Position numbers and translations under genes: made by a program. Shown in pieces: positions 34,738 to 45,444 of a stretch of DNA of 64,000 bases (its first letter is position 1; every line of letters begins with the position of its first letter). Source of the DNA: Symsagittifera roscoffensis (lineage: Eukaryota; Xenacoelomorpha; Acoela; Convolutidae). The stretch covers positions 25,162,303 through 25,226,302 of the forward strand of contig NC_087069.1 of assembly GCF_963678635.1 (NCBI RefSeq), in the 5' to 3' direction. The notes beneath the pieces were generated by a model, which made no database searches, was not told where the DNA came from, and worked only from the letters and a program-made list of their open reading frames with translations.

Positions 34738-36940
34738 TCAATTTCGGGTTCCTCGTATTCTGTACCGCAGCCAGTGCTTACTTGTGTTGGGATGATTTTG
34801 ATTCTTCAGAGCCTCCCAAAACAACGGACAGTCCATCCTGAAGTGGCCCTCTTGATTATAGAAGAAGCACATTGCGCCTATCTTGATGATTAAGCCACTA
34901 TAAAACTCTTGCTCATCCGTTTGCCTCATATCTTCTTCATCCGGCGCGTATCCCAGACTTTTCATGCCTTGTTTGTATGTCGTGCAATCCGCTACGTGAT
35001 TATCCGCTGATCCGCAATTTGTGCACGACCTACGTTTATCCATATCATCTCTAGGCTTGTACCATGACGACCTTTGTAGTTGGCTTCCCCCTTGCATAAT
35101 CCTGCCTTCTGAGTACGGGTACTTTTTTGGTTTCATCAATATGTACTCCCTAGATTTTGTCTCATCTCTATTGGGGTTGGTGCCTTTGATAGTGTATAAT
35201 ACGTCGCGAAAATCGTTTTCAAGTCGTCACTTTTTATCCCGTCGATAAAATTCGAGGCGATGCTGAAATTTTTTCTGTTTGTTGATTCTTCCGGATCACT
35301 CCTTCTTCTTAAACTCTCAAGATCATCCAGGAACCGATCGATTGACTCGTCGTCCCTTTGTCTTCTTTTTTCATTTCTCATCATAGCTTGATGGCCCTTC
35401 ATTCCTGATCCGAGTCGGTTCTACAGTATTTCGAAGATCTTGTCTGATGTATCAAGTTCCTCTTCTTTCTTTACTACTACGCATTTCAACGCTGTGCCCT
35501 CCAGATTGCTCAGTATTATTGTGCAGGCCTGTTTCGTCATTCAAGTTATCTTGTTCTAAATGTAGTCTCATGACTTCTACCCATGTGTCAATCTACCCAC
35601 TTCTACCTAAATGTAATCTCATGACTTCTAGCCATCCGAGTCATCTTTAAATTCTTTGGATGTCTTCCTGGATTTACCACTTTCTCTTTCACTCGAGGCA
35701 GTGTTACTTGTCGCGAACGCTTCCAGTGTCCTGTTCATCATTTCCCAGAGGTGCTTGCCCATGTCATGGCGTCAGGTGCTACATTATTGTTCGTGCTGGT
35801 GTCCCGTGGTATATTTGTCGAGGTTGAGGTTCCACCCTTCATGATGGTCTTGGAGCCCCTGTCCCTATACTCGCTGCACTCCGGGGTAACGGTGCAGACT
35901 CCCGTTTATTTTGTTGTGGTTCTATAAAGTCGACTCTGGTGCCTTGTGGTTTGACTGTTGCCAGTTTATCCTGTGCTATAGAGTTTCTCAAGAGAGCATC
36001 CAGTTTGGACTGTTTGGCACAAAAATTTTCAGCTTGGTCCTTGCTCATTGTATCCATTCTAGTCTCATGGTTCCACAACTTTTCATTCACAGTGTCGTAC
36101 CGTTTCTTCATTTCTTCCATGTCTCTTTTTGATATGTTTCTCGCGCTCTTTGTCAGTAGTCTCTACTTTGTCCGACATCTGTTGTAGCTTATCATCCGTG
36201 GCCCTTGCCAAGCAATAGTAGTTATCCTGGTTCTCGTTCTTTTCGTGTCTTTCTTCCTTCGTTAATTCTAGGCTGTCTTCTTCACTCCACTTCAACTTTT
36301 TGTCTATCTCATTCAAGTTTTGCATCAAGTCCCCCAGCTCCACCGAGGTTTTTCTCGTTTCCTTAGTTCGTTCGTCTGGGCTAACTGCTGCTACTTGCAA
36401 GGTTTCTCCCATTTCCTTCCTGGTTTCCTTCGTTATCGTAGAAACCATCCCAAAGGTTTTGCTCTTCTCGTTTGCAGTTATTGCCTATTCAACTCTTGGT
36501 TTCATTCCGATCATCGCAGCAATCCTCTTAGTGAACGACGTTTTATTCGTTTGTGAGTCGTCTTTTATCGTCTCTGTTGTGTTGGTTACCTCTTCTTGAT
36601 TTCCTTTTGATGAAAACTCTATGGTGTTCTTTTCTTGTTCCACTGTGTTTGGCATTGGAGTTGATTCCGTTGTCTTGCGTTCTATCGCGTCTATGCTCTG
36701 ATCTGGTGTCTCTAGATCTGTTTCTTTTGCTGGTACGGTTTTTTCTTCCAACGTCTTCTCTTTCGCCTTCTGCACCTTGACGCTTCTTGTGCAGACCATA
36801 TTCACTGAAATATTCTTTCTCATCGTTATCGGATTCGTTTGTATCGGTTTCTTTTGCATTGAGGTATGGCTCTCTTTAGGTCTTGTTTCTTTTCTTTCAG
36901 TTAGTGATACTCTGGTTTTCTTCACATTTTTTTTAAACAA
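34738..36940 (-). pseudogene. gag of the right Ty3-type element
   Basis: Successive frames on the - strand are 36940-36485 (basic, Thr/Lys-rich N-terminus starting MFKKNVKKTRVSLTERK), 36448-36083, 36120-35839 (coiled-coil-like), about 35600-35136 (capsid-like, with RFLDDLESLRRRSDPEES and FIDGIKSDDLKT) and 35139-34738 (nucleocapsid). The last has a CCHC-type knuckle CTNCGSADNHVADC and a second, CFFYNQEGHFRMDC, in which the second Cys is Tyr. Shifts separate the frames. The first ~60 bases of gag are also present in the higher-order repeat units upstream. Confidence 0.7.
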
Positions 36941-39720
36941 TTTTTCTCTTCTGCAACTCTAATTTGTACAAGTTCCTATTCTAAAATTTAAAAAATAAAA
37001 ATATTCCTAATTCTTGTAAGAAAAAACCATTCGAGTTCAAAATCTCAATAGTGTGGACTTTTAGCTGTTTTTGGTCGCTCTAATTGGGCCCTGGTGCCTT
37101 TACTCAAGTGTTGGGACACTTCAAACTATCGCAGGACGTCTTCTAACCCTCCTAAGACCCTACACTCAAATGTTGGGACACCTCTCACCGTACTATGACC
37201 ATTTTCTTTTAGTGTTGGGACGCTTCACAGTGTCCCAAGACCATTCGTCCAAGTGTTAGGACACCTCATACTGTCCCAAAACCTCCTGCTTAAGTGTTGG
37301 GATACTTCACACTGTCTCAAGACCTTTCTTTTCTAGTGTTTGGGTACTTCACACTGTCCCAAGACCTCCCTGTTCAAGTGTTCGGACACTTCGCACTGTC
37401 CCAAGACTTCCTGCTCAAGTATCGGGACACTTCGCACTGTCCCACGACCTCCCTGTTCAAGTGTTGGGAGACTTAGCACAGTCCTAAGACTTCCTGCTCA
37501 AGTGTTGGGACACTTCACACTTTCCCATGGCCTCTCTTTTCTAGTGTTGGGATACTTCACACTGTCTCAACCCTCCTGCTCAAGTGTTGGGACATTTCGC
37601 ACCGTCCAAAGACCTTTCGTCCTAGTGTTGGGACACTTCGCACTGTCCCAAGACCTCCTGCTCAAGTGTTGGGACACTTCGCACCGTCCCAAGACTTTTT
37701 CTTTTCTTTCAGTTAGTGATACTCTGGTTTTCTTCACAATTTTTTTTACAATTTTTCTTTTCTACAACTCTACTTTGTACAAGTTCCTATTCTAAAATTT
37801 AAAAACTAAAAAAAATCCTAATTCTTGTAAGAAAAACCATTCGAGTTCATAATCTCAATAGTGTGGACTTTTAGCTGTTTTTGGTCGTTCTAATTGGGCC
37901 CTGGTGCCTTTACTCAAGTGTTGGGACACTTCAAACTATCCCAGGACGTCTTCTAACCCTCCTAAGACCCTACACTCAAATGTTGGGACACCTCTCACCG
38001 TCCCATGACCTTTTTCTTTTAGTGTTGGGACGCTTCACAGTGTCCCAAGACCTTTCGTCCAAGTGTTAGGACACCTCATACTGTCCCAAAACCTCCTGCT
38101 TAAGTGTTGGGATACTTCACACTATCCCAAGACCTTTCTTTTCTAGTGTTTGGGTACTTCACACTGTCCCAAGACCTCCCTGCTCAAGTGTTGGGACACT
38201 TCTCACTGTCCCAAGACTTCCTGCTCAAGTGTCGGGACACTTCGCACTGTCCCAAGACCTCCCTGTTCAAGTGTTGGGAGACTTAGCACAGTCCCAAGAC
38301 TTCCTGCTCAAGTGTTGGGACACTTCACACTTTCCCATGGCCTCTCTTTTCTAGTGTTGGGATACTTCACACTGTCTCAACCCTCCTGCTCAAGTGTTGG
38401 GACATTTCGCACCGTCCAAAAACCTTTCGTCCTAGTGTTGGGACACTTCGCACTGTCCCACGACCTCCTGCTTAAGTGTTGGGACACTTCGCACCGTCCC
38501 AAGTTTTTTTCTTTTCTTTCAGTTAGTGATACTCTGGTTTTCTTCACAATTTTTTTTAACAATTTTTCTTTTCTACAACTCTAATTTGTACAAGTTCCTA
38601 TTCTAAAATTTAAAAAATAAAAATATTCCTAATTCTTGTAAGAAAAAACCATTCGAGTTCATAATCTCAATAGTGTGGACTTTTAGCTGTTTTTGGTCGT
38701 TCTAATTGGGCCCTGGTGCCTTTACTCAAGTGTTGGGACACTTCAAACTATCCCAGGACGTCTTCTAACCCTCCTAAGACCCTACACTCAAATGTTGGGA
38801 CACCTCTCACCGTCCCATGACCTTTTTCTTTTAGTGTTGGGACGCTTCACAATGTCTCAAGACCTTTCGTCTAAGTGTTAGGACACCTCATACTGTCCCA
38901 AGACCTTCTGTTTGAGTGTTGGGATACTTCACACTGTCCCAAGACCTTTCTTTTCTTGTGTTTGGGTACTTCACACTGTCCCAAGACCTCCCTGTTCAAG
39001 TGTTGGGACACTTCGCACTGTCCCAAGACTTCCTGCTCAAGTGTCGGGACACTTCGCACTGTACCAAGACCTCCCTGTTCAAGTGTTGGGAGACTTCTCA
39101 CAGTCGCAAGACTTCCTGCGAAAGTGTTGGGACACTTCACACTTTCCCATGGCCTCTCTCTTCTCTAGTGTTGGGATACTTCACACTGTCTCAACCCTCC
39201 TCCTCAAGTGTTGGGACATTTCGCACCGTCTAAAGACCTTTCGTCCTATTGTTGGGACACTTCGTGCTGTCCCAAGACTACCTGCTCTAGTGTTGGGACA
39301 CTTCGCACTGTCCCAAGACCTCCTGCTCAAGTGTTGGGACAGTTCGCACCGTCCCAAGACTTTTTCGTCCTGTGTTAGGACACTTCGTGCTGTCCCAAGA
39401 CTACCAGCTCAAGTGTTGGGACACTTCGCATTGTCCCAAGACCCACCCTCTCAAGTGATGGGACACTTCGCACTGTCCGAAGACCCTTCGGCCAAGTGTT
39501 GGGACACTTCGTGCTGTCCCAAGACTACCTGCTCAAGTTTTGGGACACTTCGCACTGTCCCGAGACCCTTCGTCCAAATGTTGGGACATTTCGTGATGTT
39601 CCAAAAGTATCTGCTCAAGTGTTGGGAGAGTCGGATCCCTGCTTCTTTGGGACAGTCGGTTCCCTTGTTCTTCGGTGCTGGGACAGTCGGATCTCTTGTT
39701 CTTCGGTGTTGGGATACTTA
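36890..39720. repeat. Minisatellite, ~41-bp monomer, in three ~811-bp higher-order units
   Basis: The monomer is about 41 bp and contains TTGGGACA, an 8-base spacer and TGTCCCAA, an inverted repeat able to form a hairpin in every monomer. Arrays of monomers lie at 37104-37700, 37914-38510 and 38727-39720. Each is preceded by the same ~210-base segment starting at cttttctttcag (ending at 36900, 37712 and 38522; spacing 812 and 810). That segment includes the first codons of gag on the - strand, so the gag start was amplified with the array. The third array is longest. Open frames across it, up to 269 codons, are by-products of the repeat. Confidence 0.9.
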
Positions 39721-41120
39721 GATCACTATCCACCGTACCGCCACTTGAGCTCTAGTATTAAAAAATTTCTCCAAAACCCAATCTTACTAACCAAAAGTTT
39801 TACCTACTAGCCCCCCTGAAATTACCTCTCTTTATTAATCCGATGCAAGTCGAAACACGACTTGTTAGCAAGTGTCTTATGATCACCTATTTGTCAAAAG
39901 CCGATAAATGATAAAAACAGAAAGACGAGTACACCCAAAATTCAAGGGCGACCAATATCGTTCTTTCGTAAAAAAATGTCTAGTACCTGATTGTCACCCG
40001 TTTTCCTCCCCCCTATTAGCGGTCTTATGGGGTATTTTCATTTTGGGTTCCAAAAACTGTCTATTTCCGATCACCCCACCCGATCCGACCAGGTTACCTG
40101 CCTTAGTTTGATCTTAAATTTGGATTTCCTAGCGTTGCAACTCTTGTTATCAGTCTAAAGATGGATCGTTTTAGAGTTTGGGTCTACTAATGTAGCTAAA
40201 TCGACGATATCGGCTGTATAGTTACCACAATGTGTCCCCCCTTTTTACAATTTCCAAACGCCAACCTCCATCTTAACCAGCACCCTTCTAACTTCCCCCC
40301 TATCTAGCCCCCCCGCACTTAAGCCGAAAATTACCCTCAATGCTCAACCCTCCAAGCTCTGCTCAAGTAAAAACGTTTCCTCAAAACAATGGGTATTCGC
40401 GTATCCAATTTTACACCTTTTTCCTGAAATGTAAAGTGGAGTTTAACGATACCCGTTTGACCAAACAGAACCTCTGTACGACCCCTTCTGTTTGCTCTGT
40501 TCTGCTTTGATCACACTGCTGGCTGATCACCTGCCAGTTGGTCACACTTTCCCCCTGGGCTGGTCACCTGTTCTAGTCAAGTCTCCCAGTATTCAAGCTC
40601 CCTATATGCACTTTCCCACTTCGATGAGAACCTCTTCCAGCCAAGTCTCCCAGTAGTCCGCTGATTTCACAAAAGCTCTCTGAAAACCCTAAAACGCCCC
40701 ACACTTGGGCACCTGTAAAACGTTGCTGATTTGATTGAGACGATCGCTCTTATTGAAAAACTGTATAGGTATACTAGTTTAATTAAAATAAAAGTTGATC
40801 CACCTAATCTGGAAGTCAAAGCCACTGTCCTTTTTATGTTTTGTGGTTTTTTTTTGTTCCTGTTTCTAATCTTTTTTGATTTTTGTTTTGATTTTGTTTT
40901 TACTTGTTTTTTGTCCCCCTAGTGACCCCCTTACTCGGTTAGCTAGGCCTCGTTCGAAAAGCGCACCAGGAAACTTTCTCAGGTTTTCTTAAAAAGCTAA
41001 CGCGGTAAAACCAAAGATGAATACGTTCCCGTTGAACCGCACCACCGGTACTCTAGAATGGGCATGTAGCCCGGAGCTGTGTCAAGTGGATTTGATCCCG
41101 TAGTCTTGATGTCGTAAAAA
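39721..41120 (-). other. Leader of the right Ty3-type element
   Basis: This stretch lies between the primer-binding site and the minisatellite on the - strand. It has pyrimidine-rich runs on + (ccccctatctagcccccccg, ccccctgaaattacc) and no supported coding region. It belongs to the untranslated leader, unusually long at ~1.4 kb before the repeats begin. Confidence 0.45.
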
Positions 41121-41135
41121 CACCCAGGAGCGCCA
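41121..41135 (-). other. Retrotransposon primer-binding site (right copy)
   Basis: On the - strand this reads TGGCGCTCCTGGGTG, identical to the site at 25370-25384 on +. It is preceded by ACATAGTGTTTTTA, the presumed end of the 5' LTR. It fits a minus-strand primer site complementary to a tRNA 3' end. The tRNA species is not identified. Confidence 0.6.
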
Positions 41136-41640
41136 TAAAAACACTATGTAACAGTCGCCTACTTAAATCTTATATGAGGTTAAAGAAAAATAGGCCTATT
41201 AACCATCTCAAGAGTCAGGGACACTATCTCTTGTGTTTTTCTACCTCAAGCGGTAGGAGTCAATTCGGTTCACTTGCGACATGAGACTAAAACCTTTGTT
41301 ACTGCTTAAAGGCCACTACTAAAACACCCCCCACTATAGAAAACAAGAAAATCCCCATACTTAGGTCTCAAATACGTAAAACACGCGGACGCCGTTAAAA
41401 ACAGGGTCGGAACAATCCGTATAGTTACTTTTACTAGACAGTGGATTTTGATCCATTTCAGATGGATCAACCTAAACTTCTCCTTACCTCAACATAACAA
41501 TATAAAACACACTCAAGAAGTTTAAGCTGGGTACTCACATACCGGCACACTCTCTAGAATTAAGTAACTAAATTAATATGTAACTCGAGAGTAAATGGGG
41601 TAATCAAGTCTAACACGAGGAGTTTTAAATGAATTAGTTT
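41136..41640 (-). mobile_element. Probable 5' LTR of the right Ty3-type element (outer end undefined)
   Basis: It lies immediately upstream (on -) of the primer-binding site. Part of it (41280-41320, read on -: TTTAAGCAGTAACAAAGG) resembles the left copy at about 25195-25215 (TTCAAGCAGTAACAACTAC), at comparable though not equal distances from the primer-binding site. No clear TG start or target duplication could be fixed, and there is no second LTR to compare within this copy. Confidence 0.4.
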
Positions 41641-42230
41641 TGACTTGAAAAGTAGGTTTTTGGGGCTGAACCATTGGGCAACTTCAGTTCTCCACCTTAC
41701 CACCGAAGGTTCACTCTGGTCCACTTCTTATTTGTTTTCTTCTCTGCTAGCGATCACTCTGCCCTCTGTTAAGAATAAGACAGCTCTACTCTTGAACGAT
41801 CTTATGTCTGGAAATTGCAAACAGCAATTTCCCGCTGCTTTTTAACTACCTTCCCGCGATTGTAGTTTGGCTCTTCTGATCTTATTTTTCTGATATTTTT
41901 AGTTGTCGCGAAAAACTTGAGCATGACATGCTCAACTCGAACTTTTCAAAAGTTTCTTTCCGCCCCAAAATTACGTTTTTAGCATTGCTCAAGATCAAAC
42001 TTCCAAATATGACCGAATGGCGCCTTTACCAGACCAATATGCATTAATTTAAATAAAATGAAAATTAAAGTTGAAGATTCGAAAAAGAATTGGTTGGAAC
42101 GAACAAAACTTTGCTGAGAAACCGTGAAAACAATGTCCTTAACCAGATTAAATTGCGTCAATACATCTATCAATCAACTTTGTTCATCGAGTTTGGTATA
42201 AAGTCTATGTTATAAATTTTCTGGTAAAAA
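41641..42230. other. Gene-free intronic stretch
   Basis: No coding region or repeat recognised. It may contain the outer part of the LTR. Confidence 0.3.
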
Positions 42231-42269
42231 TTCGGTCTGGTAAAAGGTCGGTCCCCGTGTAATATGTTG

Positions 42270-42540
42270 GACGGAGTAACATATTGTGGATGTTATTCCG
42301 CCTATGTCGGCCAGACAGTGTGACATTTAGACACAAGGTTTGGTGAACACCGCAGTGAGGACTCCCCAGTAGGACAGCCTTTGTTAGAATGCAAAAATGG
42401 GGAAGGCGATTCTGCTGAATTGAAGTCAGAGGTTATAGACCAAACAGACAATACTAGAAACTTTGCATATTTAGAGGAAAAGGCCAAAAATCAACACGTG
42501 CGATGAGCTTAGGGGCCGGAAACTACCACTTAAATCGTAG
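42270..42540 (+). pseudogene. Penelope-like remnant 3 (GIY-YIG endonuclease)
   Basis: The + frame from 42282 reads YCGCYSAYVGQTV, a stop at 42321-42323, then HLDTRFGEHRSEDSPVGQ, LLECKNGEGDSAEL and EVIDQTDNTRNF. Two close Cys, the Y-VGQT core, the R-F-x-EH helix and the PVGQ-x-L-x-C segment match the GIY-YIG nuclease of Penelope-like elements. Only this domain is present. It lies in the intron just before the B-box exon. Confidence 0.65.
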
Positions 42541-43001
42541 TCCTTGTATACCATGGCTGAAACTCAACAAACTGACATGGCAGAATCGAAAATAGTCCCA
42601 AAGCAAATATTATAAATATCAAAACAAAAAATTTAAAAGAAAACTCGGAAATTTTCAGTAAAATGTTAATAATTATTACGTAATTTGTTGTGTAATTACA
42701 GTTGTAAATTTGATTAGTCTGAAGTTTTAAGGGCAATTTTGAGACGTGTTTTTCACTTTTTTAGATCTTTGATCGTGCAATAAACTTTGTAAAAAAAATT
42801 TAGTCCTGATGATTCACAAAACGAGCAAAAACGTTTGAATTAACATTCTAAAGTTTTTATATATTAGTTTTTTGTATATCATTGAGCAACAGAACGATGT
42901 TCATTAATCATGCCTCAAAACTTTCCTGTCTTGTTTTGTCATTTGAGTTTTGATAGGACGAAAAGGAGACTACAACAGATAATTCAGATAAATTCTTTCA
43001 G

Positions 43002-43499
43002 TATCAAGTGAAGACGCAGCGGACGGTGAAAACAAAAAACATCTGAGGAAGTGCTCAAAACACCCAAAAAGAAACCTGAAGTTCTTTTGCAGTGGGAAAA
43101 ACTGCAACGTCAACATATGCATTGACTGCATGAACAAAGACCACAGCGACTTTTCAAAACACACTGTGGAGCCGTATAAAGTGCCAGATCAAGAATATGA
43201 TAAACTGGACCGAATTCAAACTTTTAAACAGGAGTGCAGCAAGTTATTGGACTTGCGAAAATCTATTCGGAACGTTATTGAAAAAAGTTTCAAATTGGCC
43301 GAGAAACAGAAAAAAGTGACAAAGTCTAAAACACTTCATGAATACGAAATGTCGAAACTGGCTTTTGAAATGTCACTCAAGAAATTGAGTATTGAATTTC
43401 AAATGGTTTTCGACCGGGTTAACTTGCAACTGGAGTCCGTAAACCTCAGTCTGCTTGGTATCAAGAATGAAGACCGGGTTCTCTCAGGAACGGCAAAAA
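43002..43499 (+). CDS. TRIM-like protein, exon 2: B-box zinc finger and coiled coil
   Basis: The exon begins after ttctttcag (to 43001) and ends at a GTGAGT donor (43500). It needs one base from the previous exon, exactly what the RING exon at 14856-15114 leaves. A B-box 2-like ladder is encoded at 43052-43162: CSKH, then FFCSGKNC, ICIDCMNKDH and SDFSKH. It is followed by ~100 residues rich in Lys, Glu and Leu (IRNVIEKSFKLAEKQKKVTK onward) with heptad character, a likely coiled coil. RING-B-box-coiled coil is the TRIM architecture, in which the coiled coil dimerises the ligase. Intermediate exons cannot be excluded. Running past the donor adds only a short tail to a stop at 43585. Confidence 0.78.
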
Positions 43500-43585
43500 G
43501 TGAGTACAAACGAATTTCCAATAAGTTTTTCGGGCGTTTTCCGGGTGGAACCTTGCTTCATTACGCTAGCCTATTGTACTATTAA

Positions 43586-44332
43586 GAACCTTTTTTCCAA
43601 CCTAAGCAGCAAACTTTGACGCCACTTTTGGGGCTACTTTAGAGCTTTTTGATAGCACTCTTGACATTCGAATCGTAATAAGTAAACAATTAATGCGTTT
43701 TTCGTTCATCAAATGAGTCGAAAAAAGCTATTTGTTTCAAAGAAGATACCATTAATTAAAATTCGATTTCAGAAATTTTCTATCTCAATATACCTCAATT
43801 TTTTGGAAGCACAGTTTTTTGAAATGCCTAACTTACATTATGTGGATTTATTCGTTGCAGTTTGTCGCAGGCAAAGTTAGAGTGGATCCCTTCAATTTGT
43901 TATATTCCAAATTACTACTTGCAAAAGAGAGTCTATTTGTAATTGGTGCCATTTTTACTGAATGGAAAGGGCAAGTTATTAGCATATGTAGCTGCTTTTT
44001 TCGTGATTTCTGTTTATCGGTGGTTAGGCTTGCGTAGAGGAATGGATAGTGCCAGAGCCTCAAAATGTGTTGATAGCAGTACGTCTCAGATCGAATCCAA
44101 GACATAGCCGAGTTGTTGCTTTTTCGAGATGTATTTCTACTTTTTCTTATTGCACTTTCTAGAGCAGTTTTTGTCGTGTTCTCACCTCTGTGTAAGTTAT
44201 TCAAGTTTGTACCATTCCCGGTACTTTTAGCCTAGAGGCAACGAATTTGCTTGGTAGGAAATTCAGGAATCGAATCTGACCAGGATCTGTTTTGTTTTTC
44301 AAACGGGAAATATTCCATTTCAACAAAAAAAT
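43586..44332. other. Intron of the TRIM-like gene
   Basis: No independent gene is supported. Open frames on both strands at 43819-44204 show no domain. Confidence 0.35.
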
Positions 44333-44907
44333 TCGGCTTATTATCTGTCTGATGTGTTGTTGGCTCAGTTGCCACGTCGTATAATTGTTTTTTTTGCTAT
44401 GCGCATTTTTTATTGTATTTGTTCTCAGTGTTTTGATTTATTTCTGCTGTTTGAAGTTTCTTGACTTGTATATTTTCTTTTTTTTGTCTTTATGATTTCG
44501 ACCTAAATTTTATCGGCTTATTGACCTAATTTTGATTGTTTTCTAGTTAAACGTAGTTTTCCTGCCCGCCTCTGTATCGCACAATTTGCTAAAATCTTGA
44601 TATAAAATATAGTGTTCTGTGTAAGTTTTCGGCTTATTATCTGTCTGCTTATGTTTTGATGGCTCAGTTGCCACATGGTACAATTGTTTTTTTTTGCTAT
44701 GCACAATTTTCATTGTATTTGTTCTCAGTGTTTTGATTTATTTCTGCTGTTGAAATTTCTTTTTTTTCTTTTTTTTTGTCTTTATGATTTCGACTTAAAT
44801 TTTATCGGCTTATTGACATAACTTTGATTGTTTTCTAGTCAAACGTAGTTTTCCTGCTCGCCCCTGGATCGCACAATTTGTTTAAATCTTGATATAAAAT
44901 ATAGATC
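44333..44907. repeat. Two-copy tandem duplication, ~295-bp unit
   Basis: The unit begins ttcggcttattatctgtctg (44333 and 44628). It includes ggctcagttgccac, ttgtttttttt-gctatgc, tgttctcagtgttttgattt and aaatcttgatataaaatata in both copies. The second copy is slightly shorter and differs by a small number of substitutions and indels. It lies in an intron and has no coding capacity. Confidence 0.85.
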
Positions 44908-45336
44908 TTTTTATCATGACTTATAAGTCTCAAGTCTCGTTTTTTTTCGGCTTAAACGGTTCCTACTAAGGTAGTTTTGACTTTTTAAAAAATTGTTAAT
45001 TTTTTACGATGCTATTATCACATTCTTTTACCTTATTAGGATTTTCGTTCAAAACTAGCTATGCATTTGTATAGATTTATTTTTTGGACGTTTAAGGTTT
45101 TTTTAGACGTTTAACGTTTAAGGAATAAATTTTTTTTCGACTTAGCGGCTTTCTTGTTTTGTATCACAAGTGATGCTAAGCTTAGATTCGCCTCTGTGTG
45201 AATGTTTGATTAGCTGTCTTCTGAAAAATTCTCAATTTTGTTCTTTTCTTGCAAGCAACTTATGTTGTAAAAAATGAAAAAAGATCACTAAAGCATCAAA
45301 ATACAAAATGCTATTGATTTGAATGGTGTATTCCAG

Positions 45337-45444
45337 GCATTGAATTCCAAAATTGGAATGACGACGTCCTCCTTGACACATGGAGTATAATCAGCACTAG
45401 CCGGTCATCAGTGTCTCAAATATCAACAGCGGATGAACATACAG
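45337..45444 (+). CDS. TRIM-like protein, exon 3
   Basis: After gtattccag (to 45336), a 108-base exon runs to a GT donor at 45445 (GTTTGA). Joined to the B-box exon it completes a Ser codon (A plus GC) and reads IEFQNWNDDVLLDTW, then a Ser/Thr-rich stretch ending in DEHTG. It enters and leaves in phase 1, like the other joints of this gene, which supports the model. No domain is recognised in these 36 residues. Further exons must lie downstream, but none could be found before the repeat block at 46.9 kb. Confidence 0.6.

Larger units (their letters stand above)
30078..41135 (-). mobile_element. Ty3/gypsy-type retrotransposon, right copy, 3'-truncated
   Basis: Reading on the - strand from 41135: primer-binding site, a ~1.4 kb leader, a minisatellite (39720-37100), gag (36940-34738), protease (34394-33477), reverse transcriptase (33225-32420), RNase H (32417-31869), integrase (31783-30480) and a C-terminal extension to about 30085. 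The order protease-RT-RNase H-integrase is that of Ty3/gypsy. Frames are longer than in the left copy but still broken by shifts. No 3' LTR is present: the element ends where the left copy's reverse transcriptase begins in the other direction. Confidence 0.8.

Noticed and set aside
30124-36962. Many + strand open frames opposite the right Ty3-type element
   Set aside because: They are antisense to recognisable gag-pol domains on the - strand, and none has a domain of its own.
37104-39720. CRISPR-like array of short regular repeats
   Set aside because: Monomers are contiguous, with no unique spacers, are hairpin-shaped and lie in a eukaryotic retrotransposon leader.
38912-39721. 269-codon + strand open frame, and related frames at 37340-38584
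   Set aside because: These arise from the ~41-bp minisatellite. The translation cycles through three frames of the same repeat and has no independent support.
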